From Streptomyces sp. G44 (GTDB lineage: Bacteria; Actinomycetota; Actinomycetes; Streptomycetales; Streptomycetaceae): a DNA stretch of 32,475 nt. Shown here piece after piece: positions 1-7,595 of this stretch. The notes below the pieces were generated by a model, which was given only the letters and a program-made list of their open reading frames with translations, was not told the DNA's origin and ran no database searches. A program made the translations under genes and the position numbers. The DNA lies in NCBI RefSeq assembly GCF_016905445.1, contig NZ_JAFEXF010000073.1, positions 1 through 32,475 of the forward strand, read 5' to 3'. Positions within the stretch are counted from its first letter, which is position 1, and the number at the start of each line of letters is the position of its first letter.

Positions 1-346
1 GCTCGGTCCAGCGGTGGGCCGGCGCGTAGGTGAGGTGGTCGCCGTCGCCGCTGAGACTGGTGTAGACGAGGTGGCGCACGCCCGCCTTCTCGGCGGCGGA
101 TATCGCGGCGTCGTGGCGGGCGATGACGACGTCGTCCTCGGCGGCCCCCGCCGAGATCATCAGGAGGGTGTCGACGCCGGAGAAGTCCAGGGACGCCGGG
201 TCGTCGAAGTCGACGCGGCGCTCGCCGGGCGCCGGGACGCGGGTGCCGACGACGAAGCCGTCACGGCCGGCGCGGCCGGCGCCGTGGGCGAGACGGGCGG
301 TGACGAGCTTGCCGAGGGCGCCCGCGGCACCGGTGATCATGAGCAT
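1..346 (-). CDS. NmrA/SDR-type NAD(P)-binding oxidoreductase (N-terminal part, truncated by window edge)
   Basis: The visible 115 residues start MLMITGAAGALGK, a Rossmann glycine-rich nucleotide loop (GAAGALG) directly after the first beta strand, as in the NmrA-like / NAD(P)H:quinone oxidoreductase (QorB/YtfG) group. Further along, a VDTLLMISAG strand and VRHLVYTSLSG follow the usual order of that fold. The C-terminal substrate part lies outside the window. The start at 346 is preceded by a GGGGGAA ribosome site 6 nt upstream. It is divergent from an HxlR regulator 105 bp away, the classic arrangement of this oxidoreductase with its thiol-sensing repressor (QorR/YtcD-like). A quinone or electrophile detoxification role is therefore likely but inferred. 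Alternatives are other NmrA-like reductases or redox sensors. Confidence 0.85.
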   Translation of the reverse strand, partial: MLMITGAAGALGKLVTARLAHGAGRAGRDGFVVGTRVPAPGERRVDFDDPASLDFSGVDTLLMISAGAAEDDVVIARHDAAISAAEKAGVRHLVYTSLSGDGDHLTYAPAHRWTE

Positions 347-350
347 GGGA

Positions 351-410
351 TGGTTCCCCCGTCGTGAGTGGTTCCTTTGCGTGGAGCCACTGGCCGGCGG
401 CTCGGAACCA
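351..410. promoter_or_regulatory. Three TGGTTCC heptamers in the divergent promoter (candidate HxlR operator)
   Basis: TGGTTCC occurs at 351-357 and 369-375 in direct orientation, and its reverse complement GGAACCA at 404-410. The 351-357 copy overlaps the ribosome site region of the leftward oxidoreductase. Three copies of one heptamer within 60 bp of a 105-bp divergent intergenic region are unlikely to be background. The 369/404 pair forms an inverted repeat, as expected for a dimeric winged-helix regulator. Assignment to the adjacent HxlR protein is inference. Confidence 0.5.
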
Positions 411-451
411 TCTTCATCGGCGGCAACCCGGCCGCGTAAGGAGGCACTTGA

Positions 452-871
452 ATGTCAGCAGGGCACACCGCGGTAACCACTTCCGGGGCCACGGACCCGG
501 TGATCAGCTGTGAGACACCGCAGGACGAGTGCGGGGTCAGGGACGTCCTCGACCGGCTCGGCGACAAGTGGTCCGTGTACGTGGTCGTCGAACTCGCCGC
601 GGGCGTCCTGCGGTTCAAGGAGTTGCAGCGCAGGATTCACGGCGGCATCTCGCAGCGGATGCTCACCGTCACGGTGCGCCGCCTGGAGCGCGACGGCCTG
701 GTGCAGCGCACGGTGCATCCGACGATCCCGCCCCAGGTGGAGTACGAGTTGACCGCGATGGGCCACAGCTTCACGCACCTCGTCAAGGCGCTCGCCGACT
801 GGTCGATCGACCACCGGCCCGCCATCGCCGCCGCCCGCGCCGGTTACGACACGGCGCGGCAGGACTCCTGA
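452..871 (+). CDS. HxlR-family (DUF24) winged-helix transcriptional regulator
   Basis: The 139-residue protein has the HxlR signature: CGVRDVLDRLGDKWSVYVV at about residues 27-45, FKELQRRIHGGISQRML recognition region, LRRLERDGLV-type helix (here VRRLERDGLVQR) and a YELTAMG wing. Cys27 sits just before the first helix, where DUF24 thiol-sensing regulators such as QorR and YodB carry their redox cysteine; Cys20 is an additional one. The ATG at 452 has a TAAGGAGG site at 437-444. It is divergent from the NmrA-type oxidoreductase and probably represses that gene and itself, derepressing on thiol oxidation. The family call is certain; the redox sensing and target are inferred from conserved context. 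Confidence 0.93.
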   Translation: MSAGHTAVTTSGATDPVISCETPQDECGVRDVLDRLGDKWSVYVVVELAAGVLRFKELQRRIHGGISQRMLTVTVRRLERDGLVQRTVHPTIPPQVEYELTAMGHSFTHLVKALADWSIDHRPAIAAARAGYDTARQDS

Positions 872-894
872 CGGCGCCGGAGCGGCCCACAACG

Positions 895-954
895 GCCGAG
901 CGGGCCGGCCGGGGCGCTCCCCCGAAGGGGGCGGTCCCGGCCGGCCCGCTCGGC
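895..954. terminator. Strong bidirectional intrinsic terminator
   Basis: A perfect 19-bp inverted repeat (895-913 with 936-954) encloses a second hairpin, CCCCC (919-923) GAA GGGGG (927-931). It lies between the convergent HxlR gene (stop 871) and MMPL gene (stop 968), 13 nt from the latter, so it can end transcription on both strands. There is no U-tract, which is usual in Streptomyces. Confidence 0.9.
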
Positions 955-967
955 GCGGACCGCGGTG

Positions 968-3187
968 TCACCTGCCGGCGGGCTGGAGCTCCCGGTCGGT
1001 CTCCGGCGCGGGCGGGACCGTGTCGCCGAGGACCTTGTGCAGCTTCTCGCCCTCCACGTCGACGTTCGGCAGCGCCTTGTCCAGCCAGCGCGGCAGCCAC
1101 CAGGCGGCCTTGCCGAGCAGCGCGAGCACGGCGGGGACGATCGCCATGCGGACGACGAAGGCGTCGAAGAGGACGGCGACGGCCAGACCGAAGCCCATCA
1201 TCTTGATCATGTCGTCGTTCTCCATGATGAAGCCGGAGAAGACGCTGATCATGATGATCGCGGCCGCGGCCACGACCCGTCCGCCGTGGGTGAAGCCGGT
1301 CACGACCGACTCGCCGGGGCTCGCCCCGTGGACGTACGCCTCGCGCATCCGGGTCACGAGGAAGACCTCGTAGTCCATCGCAAGTCCGAAGACCACGCCG
1401 ATCATGAAGATCGGCATCATGCTCATGATCGGGCCCGGCTGGTCGACGCCCACGATGTCCGCGAGCCAGCCCCACTGGAAGACGGCGACGACGGCGCCGA
1501 GCGCGGCGGCCACCGAGAGCAGGAAGCCGAGCGCGGCCTTGAGCGGGACCAGGATCGAACGGAAGACCAGCATCAGGAGCAGGAACGCGAGGCCGACGAC
1601 CAGGCCCAGGTAGGGCAGGAGCGCGTCGTCCAGGGTCTGCGAGAAGTCGATGGTCATCGCGGTCTGGCCGGTGACCAGGATCTCGGAGCCGGTGTCGGGC
1701 CCGATGTCCTGGGCGCTGGAACGGATCGACTTGACCAGTTCCTCGGTCTCGTGATCGCTCGGCCCCGTCTCGGGGACGATGTTCATGATCGCGGTGTTGT
1801 CGGCCTTGTTGGGCATGGGGGGCGTCACGGCGACCACGCCGTCGACCTTGGCGAGCTTCTCACCGACGGTCTTGGCGGCGTCGGCGACCCCGGAGTCCTT
1901 GCTGACGGTGACCATCAGCGGGCCGTTGAAGCCCGCGCCGAAGGACTCGGACAGCATGTCGTACGCCTTGCGCTGAGTGCTGTCCGGCGCCGCCGTGCCC
2001 TCGTCGGGCAGGCCGAGTTCGAGGCTGGTGGCCGGGACCGCCACCGCGCCGAGGCCGACGACCGCGACGAGCAGGACGGCGAGCGGGCGGCGCAGCACGA
2101 AGCGGGCCCAGCGGGTGCCGAGCTTGGGCTTGGCGTTCGGGTCCTGGAGCTCGCTGGTGGACTTCTTGCGGTCCTTGCGGCGCAGTACCTTGCGGCCGGC
2201 GAAGCCGAGCAGCGCGGGGATCATGGTGAGCGCGATGAGGACGGCGACGACCACGGTGCCCGCCGCGGCCAGGCCCATCTTGGTGAGGATCGGGATGTTG
2301 ACGACGGCGAGGCCGGAGAGGGCGACGACGACGGTGAGTCCGGCGAACACCACGGCGGAGCCCGCGGTTCCGGTGGCCCGGCCCGCCGCGTCCTCCGGCG
2401 TACGGCCCTCGGCTATCTCCGCCCGGAAGCGGGAGACGATGAAGAGGGCGTAGTCGATGCCGACGGCGAGGCCGATCATCGTCGCCAGCGTGGCGGTCGT
2501 GGCGGAGAGTTCGAGGGCGCTGCCGAGCGCCGCGATGCCCATGACGCCGATGAGGACACCGATGATGGCGGTGAGCAGCGGCATGCCGGCGGCGACCAGC
2601 GAGCCGAAGGTGAGGATCAGGACGACGGCGGAGATCGCGATGCCGATGAGTTCGGCGCTGCCGCCCATCTCCTGTTCGGCCATGACGGCGTCGCCGCCGG
2701 TCTCGACGGTCAGGCCCGTGTCACGGGTCGCGTCGGTGGCCTTGGTGAGGGCCTCCCGCGACTTGTCCGTGAGCTCGGGGGCGGCCACCTTGTACGTCAC
2801 CGAGGTGTAGGCCGTGGTGCCGTCCTTGCTGACGGTCTTCGCCTTGTACGGGTCCTCGACACCCGCCACCTGCGAGCCCTTGCCGATGGCGGCGACCATC
2901 TTCGCGACCTCGGCCTTCGAGTCGGCGGAGGTGATCTTCTCGCCCTCGGGGGCACGTATGACGACGCGGGCACTGGCGCCGTCGGCGCTGGAGTCGGGGA
3001 AGCGCTTCTCAAGGAGGTCGAAGGCCTTCTGCGACTCCGTCCCCGGCATCGAGAAGGAGTCCTCGGGCGGGGCGGGAGCGGTCGAGGCAGCGACTCCCGC
3101 ACCGACGAGGAGCGCCACCCAGAGCAGCGCCACATAACGGCGTCGCCGGAAGGCGAGGCGGCCTAGTTTGTACAGGAACGTAGCCAC
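968..3187 (-). CDS. MMPL/RND-superfamily transporter
   Basis: The 739-residue protein begins VATFLYKLGRLAFRRRRY followed by a first membrane segment, the standard N terminus of actinobacterial MMPL proteins. Two repeats each contain a large extracytoplasmic loop and a block of membrane helices. The conserved Asp-Tyr pairs of the proton relay appear as GIDYALFIVSR in the first half and AMDYEVFLVTR in the second. These exporters move lipids, polyketides or drugs across the membrane using the proton gradient; the substrate here is unknown. I chose the GTG at 3187 over an ATG at 3283 because the extra 32 residues are unlike family N termini, and GGGAG lies about 10 nt upstream of the GTG. No regulator is adjacent on its upstream side, but a palindrome at 3308-3328 lies in its leader. 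Confidence 0.92.
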   Translation of the reverse strand: MATFLYKLGRLAFRRRRYVALLWVALLVGAGVAASTAPAPPEDSFSMPGTESQKAFDLLEKRFPDSSADGASARVVIRAPEGEKITSADSKAEVAKMVAAIGKGSQVAGVEDPYKAKTVSKDGTTAYTSVTYKVAAPELTDKSREALTKATDATRDTGLTVETGGDAVMAEQEMGGSAELIGIAISAVVLILTFGSLVAAGMPLLTAIIGVLIGVMGIAALGSALELSATTATLATMIGLAVGIDYALFIVSRFRAEIAEGRTPEDAAGRATGTAGSAVVFAGLTVVVALSGLAVVNIPILTKMGLAAAGTVVVAVLIALTMIPALLGFAGRKVLRRKDRKKSTSELQDPNAKPKLGTRWARFVLRRPLAVLLVAVVGLGAVAVPATSLELGLPDEGTAAPDSTQRKAYDMLSESFGAGFNGPLMVTVSKDSGVADAAKTVGEKLAKVDGVVAVTPPMPNKADNTAIMNIVPETGPSDHETEELVKSIRSSAQDIGPDTGSEILVTGQTAMTIDFSQTLDDALLPYLGLVVGLAFLLLMLVFRSILVPLKAALGFLLSVAAALGAVVAVFQWGWLADIVGVDQPGPIMSMMPIFMIGVVFGLAMDYEVFLVTRMREAYVHGASPGESVVTGFTHGGRVVAAAAIIMISVFSGFIMENDDMIKMMGFGLAVAVLFDAFVVRMAIVPAVLALLGKAAWWLPRWLDKALPNVDVEGEKLHKVLGDTVPPAPETDRELQPAGR

Positions 3188-3307
3188 GGCGAAAGGGACT
3201 CCCGTCGGGTTGGGCAGGCAGGGAACGACCCTCCGTCCGCGCGATCGCCGCACGTCAGGGGGGCCAGCAGGATGCCTCTCCATACTCGTCGCCGATCCGG
3301 GGGCGTA

Positions 3308-3328
3308 AGTCCGCCTGCGAGTCGGACT
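3308..3328. promoter_or_regulatory. Palindrome upstream of the MMPL gene
   Basis: AGTCCG (3308-3313) and CGGACT (3323-3328) are perfect inverted half-sites separated by 9 bp, about 120 bp upstream of the MMPL start. MMPL genes are often controlled by TetR repressors binding such palindromes, but no TetR gene is in this window. A binding role is inferred. Confidence 0.35.
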
Positions 3329-3394
3329 ATCGGCCCACAGTCGGTGTACTGCGTGGGGTGGAGTGTCATCCCCTGGGAGGAGAGCCGGGGGCGC

Positions 3395-3426
3395 CGTCTA
3401 GGCCACAGGGTGCAGTCACGTGTCAA
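3395..3426 (-). promoter_or_regulatory. Possible promoter for the MMPL gene
   Basis: On the - strand TTGACA (3426-3421) is a perfect -35 hexamer. It is followed 18 nt later by CCTAGA, or 20 nt later by TAGACG, either a weak -10. Initiation here would leave a leader of roughly 200 nt containing the 3308-3328 palindrome. The -35 is convincing; the -10 and spacing are not. Confidence 0.3.
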
Positions 3427-3702
3427 CGGTTTCGTCGCCATTGGCGCGGAATAGTCGGCTCCCCTTCACCGCACACCTGCATGGTGTCCCGATTTGCCGC
3501 GGCTCGGGATGCCCACGCGTCCCCGGCAGCCGCCCCCGACGCACGCCGCCCCGGTCGCCGACCAGCCGGTCGAACGGGGCGAAGAGTTTGTCGGCGCCGG
3601 CAAAGGGCAATCCGGCGGCAGGCTCGCCGGGGATGCGTGTAGACGACTTCCCTGCCACGGGGATGGCCGGTTTCAGTCGTGGGCATACGGTTGCGCGGTC
3701 GG
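3427..3702. other. Gene-poor stretch without a recognisable product
   Basis: The stretch from the MMPL start (3187) to the epoxide hydrolase stop (3734) has no convincing gene. Short open frames exist on both strands. One - strand frame (3416-3658) has a protein-like patch, PFAGADKLFAPFDRLVGD, but no ribosome site I trust and no family I recognise. It could be a decayed gene fragment. Confidence 0.3.
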
Positions 3703-3719
3703 CCGGGGGCGGCCCCCGG
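3703..3719 (-). terminator. Candidate terminator after the epoxide hydrolase gene
   Basis: CCGGGGG (3703-3709) and CCCCCGG (3713-3719) form a 7-bp GC-only stem with a 3-nt loop, 14 nt past the stop codon of the leftward epoxide hydrolase gene. Confidence 0.5.
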
Positions 3720-3733
3720 AGCCGCGCCAGCCG

Positions 3734-4921
3734 TCAGCCCGCTGTGCTCTCGTCCCTCAACGGGCCGAAGAAGGCCCGCAGTTCGCGCGCGACCTGCTCG
3801 GGCTCCTCGTACGCCATGAAGTGACCGCCGTTGCGCGGCGTGCTCCAGTGGCGCAGGTCGGTGAAGACGCGCTCGGCGAGGCTCTTCGGGTAGTTCCGGT
3901 TGGCCGGCTCATGGCTGAGGGTGACGGCGCCCGGGACGGAGACGGGCGGCACCCGCCTGTTGTGCCGTACGTAGTCGTAGTACTGGCGGAAGGACGAGCC
4001 GATGCAACCGGTGGCCCAGTAGAGGGTGGCGACGGTGAGCAGGGTGTCCCTGTCCCAGCGGGCCTCCAGGTCGCCGTCGCAGTCGCTCCAGTCGCGGTAC
4101 TTGTCGATGATCCAGGCGAGCAGGCCCGCCGGGGAGTCCCGCAGCGCGGCGGCGATCGTGTCGGGCCGGGTGCACATGATCTCGCTGTAGCCCTGGTCGT
4201 CGAGGTCGTACGCGGCGAGGTGGTCGAGGTAGGCCTGTTCCTCGGCGGTCGGCGGGTCGGCGTCGAAGTCGGCGGCGACCACCGCGGAGGTGATGTGCAC
4301 GCCCGCGACCTCCCCGGGGAAGCGCGCGCCGAGCCACTGCGTCACTCCTCCCCCGATGTCGCCGCCGAAGGCGCCGAAGCGGCGGTAGCCGAGGCCGTCG
4401 GTCATCAGCGCGTGCCAGATCCCGGCGACGCCCTCGCGGGTGAACGTCCCCTGGGGGAGCCCGGAGTGGAGGAAGCCGGGCAGCGAGGGGACGACCACGT
4501 CGAAGGCGTCGGCGGGGTCACCGCCGTGGCCGCCGGGGTCGGCGAGCCGCCGGGCGAGGTCCAGCATCTCGACGTAGCTGCTCGGCCAGCCGTGGGTGAG
4601 GACCAGCGGCAGCGGGGCGGGGGCGCCTTCGGGTCGTGCCGCGCGCAGGTGCACGAAGTGGACGGAGGTGCCCGCGACGTCGGCGATGTGGTGCGGGTGG
4701 GCGTTGAGCGCGGCTTCCGCGGCACGCCAGTCGAAGCCGTCCGCCCAATGGGTGACGAGGTCGCGCAGGTAGTCGGGGTCGGTGCCGGCGGCCCAGAACG
4801 TCGGGTCGGTGGCCGTGGTGAAGAGGGTGCGTCGCAGACGGGCGCGCAGGTCGTCCAGGACCTCGTCGGAGACGCTGACGTGGAAGTCGCGGACGTGGGC
4901 CCGCGAAGAGGTGGTGGTCAA
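3734..4921 (-). CDS. Epoxide hydrolase family protein (EHN domain plus alpha/beta hydrolase)
   Basis: This protein of about 395 residues has the N-terminal epoxide-hydrolase domain (VRDFHVSVSDEVLDDLRARLRR, then WAAGTDPDYLRDLVTHW) followed by an alpha/beta hydrolase core. The oxyanion HGWP motif is at about 110-113, the nucleophile Asp188 in GGDIGGG, and the catalytic His in NGGHFMAYEEP near the C terminus. Microsomal-type enzymes of this family open epoxides through an Asp-ester intermediate. The reading frame extends upstream to 5122, but the extension reads as unstructured Pro/Arg-rich sequence. The TTG at 4921 (AAGGAA 11 nt upstream) begins the protein exactly where family members begin. 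A 16-codon leader ORF with a much stronger ribosome site precedes it. Substrate unknown. Confidence 0.9.
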   Translation of the reverse strand: MTTTSSRAHVRDFHVSVSDEVLDDLRARLRRTLFTTATDPTFWAAGTDPDYLRDLVTHWADGFDWRAAEAALNAHPHHIADVAGTSVHFVHLRAARPEGAPAPLPLVLTHGWPSSYVEMLDLARRLADPGGHGGDPADAFDVVVPSLPGFLHSGLPQGTFTREGVAGIWHALMTDGLGYRRFGAFGGDIGGGVTQWLGARFPGEVAGVHITSAVVAADFDADPPTAEEQAYLDHLAAYDLDDQGYSEIMCTRPDTIAAALRDSPAGLLAWIIDKYRDWSDCDGDLEARWDRDTLLTVATLYWATGCIGSSFRQYYDYVRHNRRVPPVSVPGAVTLSHEPANRNYPKSLAERVFTDLRHWSTPRNGGHFMAYEEPEQVARELRAFFGPLRDESTAG

Positions 4922-5013
4922 GGGTGTTCGGGTTCCTTCGCTCAGGAGGTTCGATCGCGGTGTGCGGCTCTCCTGGGCGGGCGCGGCCTGTCTCTGTTCC
5001 GGTGGAACGGACG

Positions 5014-5064
5014 TCAGGCGCGGACTGCGGTCAGGAGGGCCCGGCAAGGGTGCTGCGTGGCCAT
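5014..5064 (-). CDS. Candidate 16-residue leader peptide of the epoxide hydrolase gene
   Basis: ATG at 5064 is preceded at ideal spacing (8 nt) by a perfect AGGAGG (complement of 5073-5078), the strongest ribosome site in this region. The frame encodes MATQHPCRALLTAVRA and stops at 5014, 92 nt before the TTG start of the epoxide hydrolase. It lies about 57 nt downstream of a TATAGT -10 box. Short translated leaders with a single Cys upstream of actinobacterial enzyme genes can act in attenuation or translational coupling. The alternative is that the ATG starts nothing important and the hydrolase begins elsewhere. It is in a different frame from the hydrolase. Confidence 0.5.
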   Translation of the reverse strand: MATQHPCRALLTAVRA

Positions 5065-5117
5065 CGGGCTCACCTCCTGGTTCTCTCACGTCGTCACGCG
5101 CCCGGCGGGGCACGTGC

Positions 5118-5133
5118 GTCACCGGTGACTATA
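5118..5133 (-). promoter_or_regulatory. Promoter -10 box with overlapping palindrome for the epoxide hydrolase transcript
   Basis: On the - strand TATAGT (5133-5128) is a near-consensus -10 box. GTCACCGGTGAC (5118-5129) is a perfect 12-bp palindrome overlapping the -10 and the predicted start point near 5121. This fits a repressor operator that blocks initiation. I see no good -35 hexamer, so activator dependence is possible. The bound protein is unknown. Confidence 0.5.
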
Positions 5134-5283
5134 CACATGTACTGACGTGCGGCACCCGGGAGTTGACACGTGTGCGGATGAGGATGACACCTCGGCCACA
5201 GCGCCGAGCCCGGCCTTGGTCACCCCCGGCTGCCTCCAGGCGCCCGGCGGCACACCGCACACCTGCGAGTAGGGTCCTTCGGC

Positions 5284-5661
5284 ATGCGCACAACACCACC
5301 CGTGATACGCCGGGTCAGCCTCCGCGCCGCCCTCGGGGCCGGGGCGGCCTTCACCGCCGCCGCGTTCGGCGCCGGGTTCACCCTCGCCGCCGACCGGAGC
5401 GGCGGCGCGGGCCCGGACGACATCGTCGTGGAGCACTCGGCCGGTCCTCGCCACGGCTCCGGGAACCAGTCCATGACCGGGGACCCGCTGCCCGGCGTGT
5501 GCACCGGCCCTTCCGCGGCCATGGGGAACGAGGCCGTCATGCGGGAGGAGGCGCTCTCGACCGCCTGCCAGTTCCTCCGCGACAGCCGGGCCAAGGACAG
5601 CGAAGCCGCGGTCCGGGCGCTGCGGGACGCCGCCCGTGTGCTGGAGCGGGGGCGCCGGTGA
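5284..5661 (+). CDS. Small secreted or membrane-anchored protein of unknown function
   Basis: The 125-residue product has an Arg-rich N terminus (MRTTPPVIRRVSLRAAL) and one hydrophobic Ala/Gly segment at about 13-36, consistent with a signal peptide or anchor. The exported part holds two cysteines (in GVCTGPS and STACQFL) and ends in a charged helix rich in Arg, Asp and Ala. I do not recognise a family. Its TGA overlaps the GTG start of the next gene (GTGA at 5658-5661), so the two are translationally coupled and probably act together. Third-position GC bias and coupling support it being real. Confidence 0.7.
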   Translation: MRTTPPVIRRVSLRAALGAGAAFTAAAFGAGFTLAADRSGGAGPDDIVVEHSAGPRHGSGNQSMTGDPLPGVCTGPSAAMGNEAVMREEALSTACQFLRDSRAKDSEAAVRALRDAARVLERGRR

Positions 5662-5990
5662 ACACCCCCCGCCGGGTCACCCCGCGCCGCCTCGGCGCCG
5701 CCGCCGCGGTCTACGGCGTGTTCGTCGCCGGCTGGTACCTGGGTCAGCCCGTCACTGCCGAATGCCGCGTCGACCGGGCCGCCCTCGACCGGTTCGCCGA
5801 GCAGTACGAACCCGAACCGTTCCCCACCCTTACGCCGCTGCCGATCCCGACGCCGGACGTGTCCTACGACCCGCGTGGCGGCGCCCACGACACGGTGACC
5901 CAGACGCTCACCGCCTCCGCCGCCGCCTGCACCGACGACACGAGCGAACGCCCCCGCCTGCAAGCGTGGTTCGAGGGCCACTGGCGGTAG
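5658..5990 (+). CDS. Small membrane-anchored protein, tandem paralogue A
   Basis: A GTG start at 5658 overlaps the upstream stop. The 110-residue product begins with basic residues and a single membrane segment containing YGVFVAGWYLGQPV. A proline-rich linker (PFPTLTPLPIPTPD) follows, then a tail ending RPRLQAWFEGHWR. The anchor closely matches that of the next gene (YAVFLAGWWLGQPV), and both have a Cys a few residues after the anchor and another before an R-x-R-L-x-A-W-x-x-G motif. The two are therefore paralogues from tandem duplication. No known family recognised; the two cysteines could form a disulfide outside the membrane. Confidence 0.72.
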   Translation: MNTPRRVTPRRLGAAAAVYGVFVAGWYLGQPVTAECRVDRAALDRFAEQYEPEPFPTLTPLPIPTPDVSYDPRGGAHDTVTQTLTASAAACTDDTSERPRLQAWFEGHWR

Positions 5991-6061
5991 GGAGCGGTGC
6001 GGCGTGACCCGGCAGGTCCGCCGCCGCGTGCGGAGGCCTCGGGTCGTGCGACACTCCCCGG

Positions 6062-6445
6062 ATGCCTGCCTGGACAACCCTGCGGCGCCTCGGCGTCGTC
6101 ACCACTCTGTACGCCGTCTTCCTGGCCGGGTGGTGGCTGGGCCAGCCCGTGCGCTCCAACGGCTGCCTCGAGGACCGTTCCACCGGCGGGGCAGGCGTTC
6201 GTACCGCACCGGTGGAACCGGCCGACCCCGACCGGTACTTCGAGCACCTCGACCTCGACTTCGGTCTCCTGGACTGGGCCGACGACATGGACGGCCACCG
6301 CGACGGCGAATACGGCCCCGCCGACTTCGGGCACGAGCTGCGGGGCGGGCCCCGCACGGGCGTCACGTCCGGCACCGCCTACGCGACGTGCTCCTACAAG
6401 AAGCGCGCCCGCCTGCTCGCGTGGCTCAACGGCGATCGGGGCTGA
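6062..6445 (+). CDS. Small membrane-anchored protein, tandem paralogue B
   Basis: The 127-residue product repeats the architecture of the preceding gene: RRLG, a membrane segment with YAVFLAGWWLGQPV, a Cys soon after (NGCLED), an acidic middle rich in Asp (FEHLDLDFGLLDWADDMDG), and a C-terminal CSYKKRARLLAWLNG. Only the anchor and the C-terminal Cys...R-L-x-A-W-x-x-G block are shared with paralogue A, while the middles have diverged from Pro-rich to acidic. The start at 6062 has no strong ribosome site. Function unknown. Confidence 0.72.
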   Translation: MPAWTTLRRLGVVTTLYAVFLAGWWLGQPVRSNGCLEDRSTGGAGVRTAPVEPADPDRYFEHLDLDFGLLDWADDMDGHRDGEYGPADFGHELRGGPRTGVTSGTAYATCSYKKRARLLAWLNGDRG

Positions 6446-6662
6446 CCGCGCACCCGGGGGCGCCCGGCTCACCGGACGGTCCGCACCGGCAGGACCGGCT
6501 CGACACCGGGCGGGAGCGCGGGAACCCGTTGGCGCGGGACGCGCATGGCATGGACTCTCCGCCGCGTGCCCGGTCACCGCCGGTCCGTTGCCGATCAGCG
6601 GGAACCACGGATTCCCGGTGCGCGCCTACGCCTCGCACGTGCGGGGCTACGGCGCTCCGCCG
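6446..6662. other. Spacer between convergent genes
   Basis: These 217 bp separate the paralogue B stop from the deacetylase stop. I found no convincing ORF and no clear terminator stem. Confidence 0.4.
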
Positions 6663-7439
6663 CTAACCGAGGCGAGCGGCCCCGCGCCGCTCGTCCGCAA
6701 CCAGGAACGCGCGCAGGTCGACCACGCCATAGCCTCCCGCCCGCACCGCGTCGAGGATCCGGGGCAGCGCCTGGGCATCCAGCACGACCCCGTCACCCGT
6801 GCTTCCCACATGCATCTGGATGATGGCGCCCGGCGCGAACGCGTCGACGGCCCGTTCGACCACGCGTTCCACGGTCATGCCGCCCCCCGGCCCGAGGTAG
6901 CCGTTGGTGTCGGTGGTGAACTCGATCGCCGCGTACCCCAGCCTGTTCACGTCGGCGACCGACTCCGCCGTGGTGGAACTGTAGGGGAAGCGGAAGAACG
7001 GCAGCGGCTCGGTCCCCGCCGCGGCCCGGATCGCCGTGTCGGCGCGCCGCACCTCCCGCTCCCGTTGCGCGGTGCTCAAGCCGTCGAAGTACGGGTGGCT
7101 GTAGGAGTGGTTGCCGAGCCCGTGCTCGGCGCCCATGGCCCGGACAGCCCCGGGACGGTCCCTGGCGAACTGGCCGGTCGGGAAGAACGTCGCCTTGAGC
7201 CGGCGGCGCCGCAGCTCGGACAGGACGGTGTCGACCCCGCTGTCGTCCCACGCGGCGTTGAAAGTGAGCGCGAGCACCTTGCGTGAGGTGGGCAGCCGGC
7301 GGACCTCGTGCCCCAGCAGCGAGGCGGGAGGGCGGGGCCCCACCGCCGCGGCCCCTCCGGCCACGGCCCCACCCGCCGCGCCGGGCACCAGCCCCGCGGC
7401 CAACAACCCTGCCAGAACGCCCCGTCGTGTCGATACCAT
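6663..7439 (-). CDS. Secreted polysaccharide deacetylase (CE4 / NodB homology)
   Basis: The 258-residue protein opens MVSTRRGVLAGLLAAG, a twin-Arg-containing export signal. The NodB fold follows: motif 1 as ALTFNAAWDD (59-66 core), motif 2 the metal-binding HSYSH (111-115), motif 3 as FFRFPYSS, and a late IIQMHVG motif. Motif 1 departs from the common TFDDG form, with NAAWDD as in one CE4 subgroup, but an Asp is still available. Such enzymes deacetylate cell-wall or chitin-type N-acetyl sugars. A GGAGG directly abuts the ATG with no spacer, which is unusual, and no alternative start exists upstream in this frame. Divergent from the N-acetyltransferase gene. Confidence 0.9.
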   Translation of the reverse strand: MVSTRRGVLAGLLAAGLVPGAAGGAVAGGAAAVGPRPPASLLGHEVRRLPTSRKVLALTFNAAWDDSGVDTVLSELRRRRLKATFFPTGQFARDRPGAVRAMGAEHGLGNHSYSHPYFDGLSTAQREREVRRADTAIRAAAGTEPLPFFRFPYSSTTAESVADVNRLGYAAIEFTTDTNGYLGPGGGMTVERVVERAVDAFAPGAIIQMHVGSTGDGVVLDAQALPRILDAVRAGGYGVVDLRAFLVADERRGAARLG

Positions 7440-7595
7440 CCTCCGAGTCTGCGGGGAGGCCCCCTCCCGCCTCCCTCATCCCGCGCCGGGCGCCCGGGTG
7501 ATCCTGCGCCGCGGACGGGGCCTAGGTCGGAGGTCCGAGAGCGTCACGTCCCGTGGTCCGTGGTCCGCCTCCCGCTCCCCCACCACACTGGTCCC

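Noticed and set aside
965..3166. 733-codon open frame on the + strand opposite the MMPL gene
   Set aside because: Composition is Gly/Asp/Arg/His-rich with no family features, as expected for the antisense shadow of a GC-biased gene.
3187..3283. Upstream ATG start for the first MMPL gene
   Set aside because: Adds 32 residues unlike any MMPL N terminus; the GTG at 3187 matches the family.
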